64,000 nt of DNA from Lingula anatina (taxonomy: Eukaryota > Brachiopoda > Lingulata > Lingulida > Lingulidae): the NCBI RefSeq assembly GCF_001039355.2, contig NW_019775462.1, positions 128,924 to 192,923 of the forward strand. The letters run 5' to 3'. Below, piece after piece: positions 1 through 12,217 of this stretch. Every line of letters begins with the position of its first letter. Positions within the stretch are counted from its first letter, which is position 1. The translations under genes were made by a program, and so were the position numbers. The notes beneath the pieces are model-generated. The model did no database searches and was not told where the DNA came from. It saw only the letters and a list, made by a program, of their open reading frames with translations.

Positions 1-353
1 TGTCCCAGTAACTTATGTTATACTGACTTCAAACCTTCAAACCAAGTCAACCCAAATCTATTTTTCCTTATCACTTTTGAATATGATAATGCTACAATTC
101 TTCTTTTCTTTGAGGTCTCAGAACAGTGACAGGTCACCAAGTTTAGAACGTCAACCTGATACTACTCAGAATCTCCCTGTTGCCATCCAAACAGTTGAAA
201 TAAAGTTATTTTTGTGCTAGAACTCTTATATAACCCAAACCTCACATTGTCAAATCTGAGAGAAAAAGAGAAACAAATACTCAAGCTTCTAATTTCATCA
301 GACGCCTAAATCACTTGACAGAGAGATAAAATTTCATCTCGCACTGAACTTAC

Positions 354-414
354 CGTCTGCCGAGGTGGTGTTTCAATCTTCATACTGGCACATTTGTTCA
401 GAATGTTTAATCGC
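354..414 (-). CDS. DLC-family (DLC1/STARD13-like) SAM domain exon, 3' part
   Basis: Internal coding exon of 61 bp on the minus strand. It is bounded by an acceptor (pyrimidine-rich tract ending TTTCTTTCAG) and a donor GTAAGT. Its first base completes an Arg codon begun in the exon at 2746-2827; the next 20 codons include RLNILNKCASMKIE and the exon ends in phase 0. The motif RRLN-LNKCA-MK is the hallmark C-terminal helix of the SAM domain in human DLC1, STARD13 and STARD8. Those proteins are Rho GTPase-activating proteins at focal adhesions, with a SAM domain, a linker, RhoGAP and a lipid-binding START domain. The other reading frames of the exon contain stops or lack the motif. The downstream linker, RhoGAP and START exons are not in the window and should lie at lower coordinates. 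Which of the three vertebrate paralogues is closest cannot be decided from this fragment; an invertebrate would probably have one ancestral gene. Confidence 0.93.
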
Positions 415-2745
415 CTGAAAGAAAAACAAAAGAACAGGGGTGAATTCAATTGCCCAATCTTCTTATACAAACATGTGTAGTTAACAGACTAGAAGGGTGC
501 TTTCTCACTTTCAAAAGCAGAGTCATTTAAATATTATGACACAAGTAACGTGTACTTCTAAATAACCTACTCAAAAACAGTGCAAACTCCGTGGTATCTT
601 TATTCCGAGTTTGCCTTCCATTCTCGTAGTCTCTCCTCAAACCTAATTTTCAAATTCTACCTATATCCCCATCCAGGGAATGGAATTTTACCTCAGAAAT
701 TCTGGTTATATTTATCTCTGCTTTGTTCAGGGACTGTATTCAGTTAACCTAGTTCTAAATCAATTGGAACAAATCTTCTAAACAAACCAGCCTGTATTGC
801 AGCTTGTTCCCACCTTTTTTTTCACCAAATCAAATCACCGACTGCATGCTTCCTTTATTTACTGAATTCTAATGGAGGCGAGAGATAATAGATTACATCA
901 TTGGAACAGTATTGTGTATATTCAAACTGATGCTTTTTTTTTTCAACATATTCTAGGAAACATATCCCACACATATTTCTTACCTGCACCTAATTTCAAA
1001 ATTTTCTTATCTACCTTCACCAAATAAAGACTGCATACACTTAACTTCTAAACCAAATTCCAATCCAATCCAAAAACTTGACTACATCTTGAACCATGAC
1101 AAAACACTTAATGTTGTTGTTCATTACCAAGTCACTTACCATCTTAGGCGATTCAAACAGATTATTTTTAAAACGTATCAAATTAGCCAATATCTGAAGT
1201 ATATTTTGGTCTTGCCAGTGTTTCCAGCACCTAGCCACCTTGCACCAAACCTTGTTGCCACCAGAGTCACCCTAGACTTAAATACTATGCATCATGTCTC
1301 TCAGTCCCATACATTCCCCAGAAGAGATCACAATCCAATGGCTTCTATCACTGTGTTCAATTTGGATTCAAAAACTCACTTACATCACTGAACGTAATTG
1401 GTCAACAAATAACTGTGACAGAGGTTTACAAGTACACAAACACAACCTCTGGGCATTATCTTAAATGTTATCAGCCCAAACAGTGAATTACTAATTGCTA
1501 CCATGCTGCATCCACACACCTGGCCTTGGGGGGGGGGGGGGGGGGGGGGGGTATATAGTATTGATGCCCTGTCACTGGATAACAATGCACACAGGTAAAG
1601 TACAGGTGTGATATAATACTGAGGGAGTGGCATACCTGTCCAGGTAATCTAATAGCTTCTCTTTGATCATAGAAAGTGATTATGACTCCATTGATGTCAC
1701 AACAGTCTCTGGGTTTACTGACAGATATCATAAAGAAGACACTGGTCATATTTGGTCAACAACACTATTATCTTCAACTGTCTTTGAGAATACAATACTT
1801 GGTAACCTGAAACCCTTTTCCATGGATATACACCAGGGATCAGCTTGAAAAACTTTGGCACAGATTCCACATAATTACCTAAGACTGAAAATTGGTCTCA
1901 AATTTTAAGACTTAAAAGTTTGGTCAACATTTATTCAGGATTAATTAAAAGGAGATATATTAAATAATTCAACTTTTGGTCTTATTATTAGCCAGCAGTC
2001 ATGTCTTTCTTGTTACAAATCACTCCATCTCATTGAACAATTACTGATGTAGCTTCAGTCAAAGTAGACTTCAAATTTCATTCTCAAAGATTAGCCCAAC
2101 TTTCACTGTAAAAAATCATTTTGTGAAAAAGGCCATTGTTTTCCTATTTCACGTGAGCTACTGAGCATAATCAATGAGAGGGAGGGTGGATTCTCCATAC
2201 TGATAATATTACCTAACAGCTGTGGAAGGCATCATAATGTGCCAGGTACCATTGATGATGCCCTGTTTGATGTCTTATCAGATTGCAGTTTAATGTGAAC
2301 CTTTAATCATTATGTATCTTTATGTAATGAATGGGAATCTCATGACAGTTAAGGGATATCTGACATGACTGACCATTGCTGTACAGTCAAGGCCAAATGA
2401 GATGTATATTGCAGACATTACAAATTGTAGTCCTATTTCTCACAAAAAAAAAAAACAAAAAAACATGCAAACTTGTAAAGGAAACTCACAGAACAATCAA
2501 GTATTGTTCTAAAATGCAAAGCATACAAGCCTTATGTTAACTCCAAATATTTTGGAAAAAAAGTCTTTAAATACTGCTCAATTTGATTTTCAATGTATTC
2601 TTTTATCAGCCATGTACCAGCAAAGTGTACTGTACAATTTATTGTGTCAGAAATATTTAGAGAACAGGTCAAACGCTAAGTTCTTGAACTGTTCTCTAAG
2701 GACTTCTAACCATTTTATGAATAGGCAGACCACAACTAAGCATAC
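415..2745 (-). other. intron of the DLC-like gene
   Basis: Spliced in phase 2 between the exons at 2746-2827 and 354-414, with GT donor GTATGC and a CAG acceptor. It contains a 24-base G homopolymer at 1528-1551. Several donor-like sites (near 983, 1137 and 1386, minus strand) do not give an exon that keeps the SAM reading frame. No other gene is seen. Confidence 0.85.
1528..1551. repeat. poly-G run
   Basis: An unbroken run of 24 G. Proline-rich open frames on the opposite strand are artefacts of it. A run this long is also a likely place for sequencing length error. Confidence 0.97.
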
Positions 2746-2827
2746 CTGAACAAAGACTGGATGGAATCTCGATCCAAAAAGTCGTGATCTTGCTCGGCAG
2801 AATCAACATCGATGGGAAACTGCAAAT
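2746..2827 (-). CDS. DLC-family SAM domain exon, middle part
   Basis: Internal coding exon of 82 bp, minus strand, with acceptor TTGTTCTTCAG and donor GTATGC. The first two bases complete an Asp codon with the last G of the exon at 6302-6373. Then come 26 codons containing LQFPIDV and DHDFLDRDSIQ, and the last two bases begin an Arg codon completed by the next exon. The segments FPID and HDFLDRD match the central helices of the DLC-family SAM domain (human DLC1 has FPID and EHDFLDRD at the same spacing). The phases on both sides (2 bases in, 2 bases out) are consistent with a continuous open frame across all three SAM exons, which is very unlikely by chance. Confidence 0.94.
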
Positions 2828-3080
2828 CTGAAGAACAAGAAGCAGAAACTGAACAACATGGAATCACAAATGCTTCTGTGTTAAGCAAGTAATATATGTT
2901 CCACTGGCTGGCTGCTGCAGTAGTTGTATTGCTCTGCTGACACCGGTTCAGTAATTTGCAGGCCAGACATCATGTGTTGGGTTGGTTCCTATACAGAGCT
3001 CATGTTACCAGGAGCCATACAATGGATCAACAGTTTGGCAGTCTGGAAGAGAAGTCGCAGGGAACTACTGGATATTACAC

Positions 3081-3088
<8 letters not shown>

Positions 3089-3150
<62 letters not shown>

Positions 3151-3211
3151 AGGTAGGGAAGAATAATATAATATAATATAATATAATATAATATAATATA
3201 ATATAATATAA
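3089..3211. repeat. GT microsatellite followed by a TATAA pentanucleotide array
   Basis: About 30 uninterrupted GT units (3089-3149), a 12-base spacer, then about ten units of the 5-bp repeat TATAA (3162-3211). The apparent proteins made of alternating Cys and Val across it are repeat artefacts. Confidence 0.98.
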
Positions 3212-3992
3212 GATCAAGACAGTTGCCCTGAATTGCTATGCTGATAAACAAAATGAAATACTACAAATAGACAACAGACATTTTATCCAATAATATTAGT
3301 TCTATAAACAAATAATATATATCAGTTTAACATATTCAAAACATAGTACATGACCCTCATTGTCACATTACTTAATCGATATAAGGAGTAACTCAGAATT
3401 TTCCAATTATTACCAACCAAAGAACAGTCTACATATACAGGTTGTAACATCACACAAAAAAATACCTAATTTCTCCAAGAGACACTGCTTTTCCATTTGA
3501 AAGAAAGCTAACTACCCTACCTCATACAGTAAAACACGACTTTACCATAAAAATCCAAGAAAGAGTAGGCAGTTACATTTTTTAAATCCTGCTGTAAGTG
3601 AATAGGAATCTGATCTTCCTAGAGCTTTTTTTTATATTCCAAGCCCACTACTTCCGGAGACAGAAGCCATTATGGATTAAGGAAAAAATTCACACTTAAG
3701 TAAAAGCGACTGTGTGTGGCTCCTTAGTACCCTTCTGTTTATGTTGTTTATTGATGCCTGTTTATTTTGGCTTGGGATGCACAAACATCTAACCTGCACC
3801 TCGTGGCAGCCTCTGGGTAAAAACCGTCTCAAAACCACCAGAGTCACCAAACTTGGCAAAATGGCTTCAGCCTGTAAAATGGTACTAATCTGTCTGGAAT
3901 ACTTGCTCAAAAATGGGGCTTATTTTATGAAACAACCCTCTGTTGTTTTTGTAGATCTAGAGGAAATTTTCTGCGGTTATGCACTCTTCAAT

Positions 3993-4003
3993 CCCCCCCC
4001 CCC

Positions 4004-4034
<31 letters not shown>
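3993..4034. repeat. C12-A30 homopolymer junction
   Basis: Twelve C followed immediately by thirty A on the plus strand, a compound homopolymer. A poly-A of this length could be the tail of a retroposed element, but I see no recognisable body upstream. Confidence 0.95.
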
Positions 4035-4036
<2 letters not shown>

Positions 4037-6301
4037 AAACGAAAACTATTTGATTAAACAATAGACTACATACCCCATCTGGAATTGGATAAATCATAAC
4101 CTCATGCTGTAGTGTAAATTTTCTTCTAAAACAAAAATGAATGATTTTGAGAGCAAAGCACAATTCCTGGTTATAATTATAATTACAAAAATTTCTTCCT
4201 CTTATAACTTTATCCATTCTCAAACAAAGGTGCCTAATTTGGAAAGCAGTAAAGTCCAATTCTTTTTAACAATCATTATAAAACTTTCTTCGTATCTTTC
4301 AGTGGCAATATCCGGTTTTTGAAAATAAAAATGCCTATCTACTAAGAAGAGGAAGACGACTCTTCCTGCAGTACTGAGCTCAGCTTCCTGTCAATTTACA
4401 ACCCTAGAACTATATCTGGAAGTGAATATATACCAAATTTATATTTGGAAGAAAATTTGACGAAAAAATTGATTTGATATACCGAATTATATACCGCTTT
4501 TATAGTATCCATACACTGTCACTTTCTAGTAGCTGACATAGGAGAAATATACTGCTTTTATATTTTATGTGCACTGTCAGAAGAACATGCCATTGAAGTT
4601 AGGAACATTTGAAATACAGTTGGAATACAACTTGACTCAACTTGCCTTAATGTTAAAGGTGTGACTGTCTGCTATCCCAGTTCCATATGATATAAGATAA
4701 CATGGCTAAATATAATAACTGTAATCCCAAATCAGCATTTATACCAATAAACTTCAGCAACAAACTCTCACAAACCACAACAAAAGGGCAGTCTGCAGTG
4801 TCCAAACTAACCAAACTGACCATTTAACTGCTCCAGGACTGTCCAGTCAGCTGTCAATCACGTGTTTGTAAATGACCAGCTGTCAAACTTCGTGACTGAC
4901 CCCACGGCTACGGAACAATTTCTGACCACTGTTGTACACACACTACTGACCAACAGGGATTATATTTAGCAACCAAAGCTGTCAATTTACACTGATATTT
5001 CTATCACTGTTGATGAAACTTCGCACTCCATCCCTTAATCGGTTCTTAATCCCAGCCGTCCACCCAGATATACAAATATGTGAGCAGGCTGCAGTAACAG
5101 GGGTACATAGAAACCAATTATCTTGTTGAGAAATAAGAATCAACAATGTAAACTTGATAAATAGTTCACTTATACTGGATAATATTTGAATGTGAAGTAG
5201 CATGGATGTGGTGGTTGGATTGGAGGGGGGGGGGGTGTAGGTCTGCTGGGGCTGTTTGAAGAACCTGTGTAACTCTATTTTTAAAAACATTTTCTCAATT
5301 TTTAAGATTAAATACAAACAAATTAAATTTCTGTTTTCACTAAATTGTTTCAGTATTGACTTCTGCTATACTAATATTCAGCTTTTTTTTTTTTTTACTA
5401 AAATTAAGTGTGGGCAGGCATGTGTAGTTGATAGGAAGGATGTAAGAGGGTTCATGATACACACTAAATTTACACAGACAAAGCCTTTCTAAGACTTCCC
5501 TTTGTTTTGAAGAAAATGCACCCTAAGATCATCTAAATCTCACAAATCCTCAAATAAACTGTCTACACAAACACAAATAACATGTTAATTCTTCCCTTTT
5601 TATGTTATAGTTAAAACCAGGAACAAAGGGGATTTTCATTCCAAGTTGACAGAAGGGATATACGAGATGTTTGTTCTTTGAGTAACAAGTCAGACAGACA
5701 TCAGATTCTGGAATTAAGATTTCATTAATTGAGGATTAAGATTTGGTAGTCCCTGGCACTGACTTGACACCCAACCATTTCTGTTGTTTATAAATACTTT
5801 ACTTGTGTTACTCGAGGATATAAATAAATAAATGAACATATATATAAATAAACAAACAAACAAACACACAAATAAATAAATGGTAAGAGCAAAAAATATC
5901 AATTAAATAAAAAGTCAAAAATTTCTTTGGTAAATGCTACATTTTAAATTCCAGTGTTGAAAAGAATCAAGTGTTAAATGCGTAGTCAAAATATTTTATA
6001 GCAATCTGAACACAGATGGTTATATTATTAATGGTTTTGCTACAGTAACTCTAATTGTTCAATAAAAATGAACTTGAGTGAACAGTTATATGCATTATCT
6101 TAAAGTAAATATACATTTCAGTTTTTACACATTATGCTTCATTCTTCTTTCTCAAGACACAAACCAAATCTAAGGACTGTCACATTCAAACTGGTACATG
6201 TTTAGGGGCACTGATTAAATCATTCTATATTTTTGACATGTACTACCATTACCAACTTTTGAACACCAAATTATTACTCCAAAATTTTTTTAAGGTCTTA
6301 C

Positions 6302-6373
6302 CTTCATACATCTGCGCATACTGTGGGAACCCGGCTGCCTTTAACCACCTACATGCCTCGACTGCTTCAATCT
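6302..6373 (-). CDS. DLC-family SAM domain exon, 5' part
   Basis: Internal coding exon of 72 bp, minus strand, with acceptor TTTTCCAG and donor GTAAGA. The first two bases (AG) complete a Glu codon, 23 codons follow, and a final G starts an Asp codon finished by the next exon. The peptide EACRWLKAAGFPQYAQMYE is nearly identical to the first helices of the DLC-family SAM domain (human DLC1 EACDWLRATGFPQYAQLYE, from memory). With the exons at 2746-2827 and 354-414 it gives about 70 residues, a full SAM domain. In the family this domain binds partners such as eEF1A1 and contributes to intramolecular control of the RhoGAP module. Every alternative first exon proposed here must join this exon in phase 1. 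Confidence 0.95.
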
Positions 6374-7423
6374 CTGGAAAATGCAAAAACAAACGAAAAC
6401 TTAGAGCACACTAACAATGTTGTCTCACATTCAAAAAACTTCCAAATAGGAAGCAAGGCACACAGAGCAAACGTTTCACGGCCCGGCCACATTTTAACCC
6501 ACCGGAGGGTCCCTTCAACCTCAACCCCTGTAAAATAAACACAATCTGTGTTAACTGTTTTGTTTTTTCACTGGTTAAAACAAGACAACTTCCAGGCATG
6601 CAGTGCACTGGGCTGCAGTGTGGGAAACGGGATCTTTTATAATACAGGAGTTCTTAGATAAGGGGAACTTAGATGAAACATTTCCTTCCATAACTGAAAA
6701 AGAATAGAAACAGGAGAATTTTATGACAAAATGAGCAAGAATTTTTTTTTTCACTGAATAAAAAAAAGATATTTAAGTAAGTCTAAATAAAGCCCTGCTG
6801 GGGATGAAAACTGTTTTGGATTGTGAAGATTTTTAAGACTTTGAAACTCTACTGTCAAAGTTTCCTCAAAATGGTTCCTAGACAAAGAAAACAAAATCCA
6901 CTGGTAATGGTTTAAAGATGCAAAGAGACACTAATGGAACAAAAGAAGGACAAATACAGTTGAATACTCCATTACTGAAAATTAAACATAGGATGCACCA
7001 ACAACATAAAAGCACTTAAGGTCTGACCTGTTTTGTTCTGTTCATGTTCTGATGTGTTTTCTAGTTGCTATCAAGACATCTTTGCACTCAGGCAGTGGTC
7101 ACAAATATCTGCACTTAACTACAGCAAAGTTCAACTCAAATTCCATTTAAACCATTATTTTATCAAGTGCACTGAACTCCCATTTCTATTTCTATTTCTG
7201 TTTTGTTTCATTTGCATCCCTTTTCTTGACACAGAGCTCTCACACTGGAGTTTCAATTAATTTCATTGCTATTTCAATTTGAGTTTTGTCTCACTAACAC
7301 CTCATTCCTCACCATTAAGATAATGCACATTTCTCACACATTCACATCATTCTACTTTTCAAAAATAACTATGACAGCAAATATCTTTTGACTACAGAAA
7401 TGAAAAAATACACATGGTACTAC

Positions 7424-7424
<1 letters not shown>

Positions 7425-7483
<59 letters not shown>
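7425..7483. repeat. AG microsatellite
   Basis: About 29 AG units without interruption. Its Arg-Glu repeat open frame is an artefact. Confidence 0.98.
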
Positions 7484-7487
<4 letters not shown>

Positions 7488-8295
7488 CTCACTCCTCCAT
7501 ACTACAATCAAGACTGAGATTAAATGCTATCTTCCATGCCCATTACTCACTCAGTGACTCACTGCATCCTGCAGATATGGATAGGAAATATGCAGAAATT
7601 AAACCGATCAATCTTGTAATTGCCAATCAAAATCCAATAACTAGGTTGATCCCCATTCTGTGTTTCTTTGATCTCAAAGCAATCAAATTCTGGCCAATGT
7701 TAACCTATCCAAGCCAAATTTTGGGATGAAATTGCATGATAATGCCTCAACCATGCTTGTGAAAAATTTTGATATTCACTCAATTTGAATTTGACTTTTC
7801 TATGTTATATATAACCCAACAGCAGAAATTTATGCAAGCTTACACTTTTTATAAAATTGTACACATGGTCGCACACTCTTATGCACATGCACACGCGTGG
7901 CATTCTAAAAAACACAAGTCTTTAGTGTTACCACAACACAACAATACAAATGTATGACATCTATTGTTTCTCCAAAAGATATAAAAAACAACAGATTTAA
8001 GTCTGAAAAAAGCTGCAGAGTATCTAAAAATATTGACAATAATCTCTGAAAAGACATTAACTTATTCTGGCTCCTACAATCTGGTAACGGCATAATACAA
8101 ACTACCCATCCCCTCCCTTGCTGCCCTCCCCCCGTCTACCACACTTCCTTCTTCTTCACTTAACAACTCTGCTTCAAGCCCCATCTTCCTCTCCCTCTTC
8201 CTGAATCTCAGCCTCTCTTCCCTGCCCCCTGGTCAGCCCACGGAGCCAAGCCGATAATTCATATCAGCAAATCTGTCAAACTTGTCATCAAAACT

Positions 8296-8383
8296 AGCCA
8301 GGTTTTGATATAAAAGTGATTTAAGCTCCAGAGAGCCGTTTACACACCCAGATTTTGATATAAAACTGATTTAAACACCCAGC
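8296..8383. repeat. diverged direct repeat of about 53 bp period
   Basis: Two copies of a segment with core TTTTGATATAAAA-TGATTTAA, preceded by CCAG, begin near 8296 and 8349. Confidence 0.6.
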
Positions 8384-9822
8384 CATGTCCACAACAAGAG
8401 GTCTTAACCTGTTATGATATCCTGATTTGAGTCAGGTTATAAATCTCTCTCATTTTATAATGGCCACATACTAACTAGTACTTAACTCATGAAAACAAAC
8501 ATTCAACTTGCCTTTAGAATCAGACTTGTTGTATTACCTCAGCTTTCTCTTCTTTGATATATTTACTGTTTGTCCGTCCATCTTAATGATCCAAAAAATA
8601 AAAATAAAACAATTTCTGCCACATTATCACAATGAAGACCACTCCCAAGGTAGTAAACTTGGTGCATCTACATTTTGACCATAAACTCACTTGATTTTCA
8701 GGCACTTTTTCCACTGCTTATAACATGGATGTAACATGTAGTAAATCCATACATTTTGAGAGAGAACCATACAATGCTTTCCACATTTCCCCCCTCTAAT
8801 TTTCATCATACTCCCATGTACTCTGCTGCAAAAGGTTTAATGAACATCCACACTGCATATTATGTTCAAGTCACCCTAGGCATCTCCACTGCATGTTGCC
8901 ATTAACATTCCACTCTGATCGTTAGGATTTGTAACTGTCTTAACTTAATGAATCACGTCTGGACATTGTCATCTCTCCCACAGGCACTTTCACACTAGGC
9001 CTCAGTGGATGGAATCTACTTCGATCCTACTGATACCAGTCTTAATTGCAATCAAGTCACAACCCACACAGCTCAAGTCCAAAGGCAGCTCCTACTGTTC
9101 CCAAAATGCCAAAAATGAATTTCAAGAATGTCAATTTCTGTGTAGGCCTGCCAATGGGAGGACATTTTTTTGACATCATTATGACCACACACTAACGGTC
9201 CACTGTGTGCTAGTGTGACTGCATCCACTGGGCACTAGCACTGCTTCATGTTCTTGCCTATCAGTCATTCTAGTCATGGAAGGAGGAGTGGGGTTTGTAC
9301 AATATGGAAGGGTCCAGGTTCAGATGGATGCCTTGTCACATCAGGGACCAGGTGATGCACTGTACTATGCTCCTGCTAGTACCTTTGATTTGGTTGGCTA
9401 TTTGTTTTTCTCTCTTTACAAGAGTACATCACACTTAGTGTGTTAATGTTTCTTTCGTAGAAAAAAATTAAGAGTTATTGCATGTACTAAGAGATCAGGG
9501 CAAACTTCTAAGTAAAATGATGATCGAAAGAGTTAGTGAATATATGCACAAGTGGGTAAATGGTTTTAAAAATAAATGAATGCATGAATGAACAAGAGAA
9601 TGAATAAAAACAAATAAAATGATCAAGGAGTGAAGATACACAATTATTCCATATAAATTGCAATAAATCAATGACAAAAAAGTTCTCATTCATCACAGAC
9701 ATTCCTGAGTGTCACTGAGGATTGACAAAAACTTTAAGACAATGATTGAAATCTTTGTCAGCTTTCACCTTAAAGTGTTCTTTCTTCTCTTACATAAATT
9801 AAGCCAAATTGCTCACAAAGTT

Positions 9823-9826
<4 letters not shown>

Positions 9827-9871
<45 letters not shown>
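9827..9871. repeat. GA microsatellite
   Basis: About 22 GA units ending in GTGAGA. Confidence 0.97.
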
Positions 9872-9874
<3 letters not shown>

Positions 9875-10334
9875 GACTGACCGACCACATTAGGCCATTT
9901 GTCTTTGACCATCATGTACAGTTTATCAGATGTACAATTTTCTTTGCATGACAGCGCTCCATAAAGTTAACATCTGTTGGTTTTCATTACAGCGGACAAT
10001 AAAAACAGTTATCATTTGATCTTCAAGCTGGAAGTCTTATCTTTTATTGATCAAATGTTGTTTGTTGAAAGACCAGTAGCCTTCTATGTGATGCATGCTT
10101 CAGTGAATAGCCTTAGATCTTTTACTAGCTTTTAAAAATAAAATCATGTAACAAGGTTAAAGAATAAATTGATACATTGGTCTCCATCCTCACTCAAATA
10201 TGAGTATCTTCTCCTTTCCTGACAAAATATGGCTTTTACTTCAATTATAAACCTATATATCACAGATAGACAAGATTTTTCGTTACCTCCATGTTGAATT
10301 ATCCATATGACAAATATGTACCATCTTTACTTAC

Positions 10335-10374
10335 CACGTCGCAGTGCTGACGGCAGCTTATTCCTGAAAAACAT
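10335..10374 (-). CDS. candidate alternative first coding exon of the DLC-like gene (13-residue leader)
   Basis: On the minus strand an ATG at 10374 opens 13 codons (MFFRNKLPSALRR) plus one G, ending at a strong donor GTAAGTAA. The leftover G joins the AG that starts the exon at 6373 to make the Glu codon before IEAVEAC. An in-frame TGA lies five codons upstream of the ATG, so this ATG is the first. The segment has four CpGs in about 30 bases, unlike its surroundings. Human DLC1 has a short isoform whose unique leader before IEAKEAC is also about 13 residues, so an alternative promoter here would parallel the vertebrate gene. Against it: roughly one in four random donors would be preceded by an in-frame ATG before a stop, and the Kozak context is weak. 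A 29-bp internal exon using the TTTTTCAG acceptor at 10364-10365 is the competing reading. Confidence 0.35.
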
Positions 10375-11991
10375 CTGCCTGGCTTTTTCTCATCTACTCT
10401 TATTTTTTAAAACTGACGTCCACTACCCTTGCAATGCTTACTGGACTTTAAATACATTTATGGTCATTTTGGAAGCTCCCCTTCCAAAGATGCTAATTTT
10501 ACAGTCACACATCTAAAATCCCTCAGAGAAATGGCCTGATCTTAATCATCAACTGTCAATAATTCCAAAATCCAGAGAGAGAAAATCCTAAGTTTTCAAT
10601 TCAACTGTCCACTGATCTGGTAAATGATACCCATAACATGTGCTGACCACTATCTCAGCATGAAACTGACCACTGAGTCAGGATTTTCCTCCCACTATGA
10701 CTGTCAACCGTGGTCATCTATTTAATATCAGGATGTGTAGCCCACTCTGTCACAAGAAAGCATGCAGTCATCAAATGTCATTCAGAGACATTCATATGTT
10801 ATATAATGCTTGAGTTATGTAATCCCAGAGACACTGTCCACTAAGCTGGTCATTTGTCCAGTGACTTCATCCTATGAGCTGCAGGCTATCCAGATGGCCA
10901 TTTAGAGCACACGTAGGAAGTGGGAAATGACCAATGGTCAGCTTGGTATGCCGTTTGTGTAATTATTGTAAAATATTGTCTCCTTCACACCAGTGAATGG
11001 TTCCCAAACCAATCGGGGTATCTCTCCTTCTCTTTCTTATGGACGCTGCACCATGACTGAGCAAAAAAGGATACCTATAGCGAGCAAATCCTTCATGTAC
11101 TTCTAGGTCTTGCTCACTTCAGTTCTTGTACCTTGATTGAATGGTCAAGCCAATGGTCAGAATATACCTATACCTATCCACACTCTAATTTCAAGGAGCC
11201 TACATACATCTAGGCTAAACTTTATCACACATTTCCAGAGATCTACCAGCTGGTTTAATCCTCCCCACTGCTGGTCTGGCACTCAGTCCCCCTCCACAGT
11301 ACACTGATTAGCTCATTTATATAGCCAACTTGGCCAAGACAATCACATGGCTAATCAGGTTACAGTTAAACAGGAAGCTGCGCCTAAGTAAACACTTGAC
11401 CACTGGCAAACTACTGACCAATCAAAAAGGTGCACTCAGCTTGTGTCCAAGCTTCCCAACTGTCCACTGATATATTTTTTCCAACAAAACTGATCTTTTT
11501 TTCTATTTATTTCCTCTTTTTCTTCCTCCATAGGACATCTGTGAAGTCTGGAAGTGTTGGCATCCTTTTTAATCTGCTTGCTAGGAAGAGGGTACAGGAA
11601 CTAGTGCTTTTCTCTGTGTGCTGTGGGTTATAAGAAAAGATACCCTTTTCCACAGAGCCTCTTTTTCAACACCTCACAATTAAAACCCTTCATTAACATT
11701 CAGTTCAGCCCAAGTTTCCACTGACAACTGATTCACTAGCATGGCTGGTAAATTAATGATAAATGGTGTCCATTATTTGGTCAGATGAGGCTAGAGAAGA
11801 GAAAAGTATCTGTTTTTCAAGTGGGTTTGCCTGTATGTCATATCACACACATAAAACTGCCCCATAAGCCAAAGTGACTGGCATGTTTCCCGCTGCAATC
11901 AAGTGCTGAACATCTATGGACAATACAATATATCATCATTGTGCTACTTTCAACAGAGGACATCTCTCCCACCAAGGGTCTAAGGGTCTTA

Positions 11992-12217
11992 GGGTGCTTT
12001 CCCAGAGATTTAGATCGATCTAAGGATTAAGTTTTAGATCGACCTAACTCCCTGGGGGTTCAGGCTAAATTGCAGTCAGCCGAGCGGACACCATAGTTAA
12101 TTACCACCTTACAGCTTTTAGTAGGCGGGACAGACGCTTAAGCCGGCCAAGCTGACAGTAATCTAGTGAGACTCCCCACAGGGATAGATCGATCTAAAAA
12201 TCTATGGAAATGGGGTG
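11992..12217 (+). mobile_element. 226-bp MITE, copy 1 (PIF/Harbinger-like TSD)
   Basis: Non-coding element flanked by TTA at 11989-11991 and 12218-12220. Its imperfect terminal inverted repeats begin GGGTGCTTTCC, and subterminal palindromes of the type TTAGATCGATCTAA lie near both ends. The interior has several CpGs and no open frame. A second copy of exactly the same length lies in reverse orientation at 24748-24973, which confirms the boundaries. A 3-bp TTA/TAA duplication is the signature of PIF/Harbinger transposases; the element itself encodes none. Confidence 0.85.

Larger units (their letters stand above)
2828..6301 (-). other. intron of the DLC-like gene
   Basis: Phase 1 intron between the SAM exons at 6302-6373 and 2746-2827. 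It contains a long GT microsatellite and an adjoining pentanucleotide array (3089-3211), a C-then-A homopolymer tract (3993-4034) and, around 4790-4980, a stretch dense in the words TGACCA/TGGTCA/TGTCCAGT. No further exon compatible with the SAM frame was found. Confidence 0.85.

Noticed and set aside
985-1032. Minus-strand exon with donor GCAG/GTAAGA and open frame
   Set aside because: Inserting it between the exons at 2746-2827 and 354-414 shifts the SAM reading frame and runs into a stop in the next exon.
1141-1194. 54-bp minus-strand exon-like segment with acceptor TACTTCAG and donor GATG/GTAAGTGA
   Set aside because: Length is a multiple of three, but in the phase imposed by the flanking SAM exons it contains a stop; the open phase cannot be reached from them. 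It would also split the SAM domain before RRLN.
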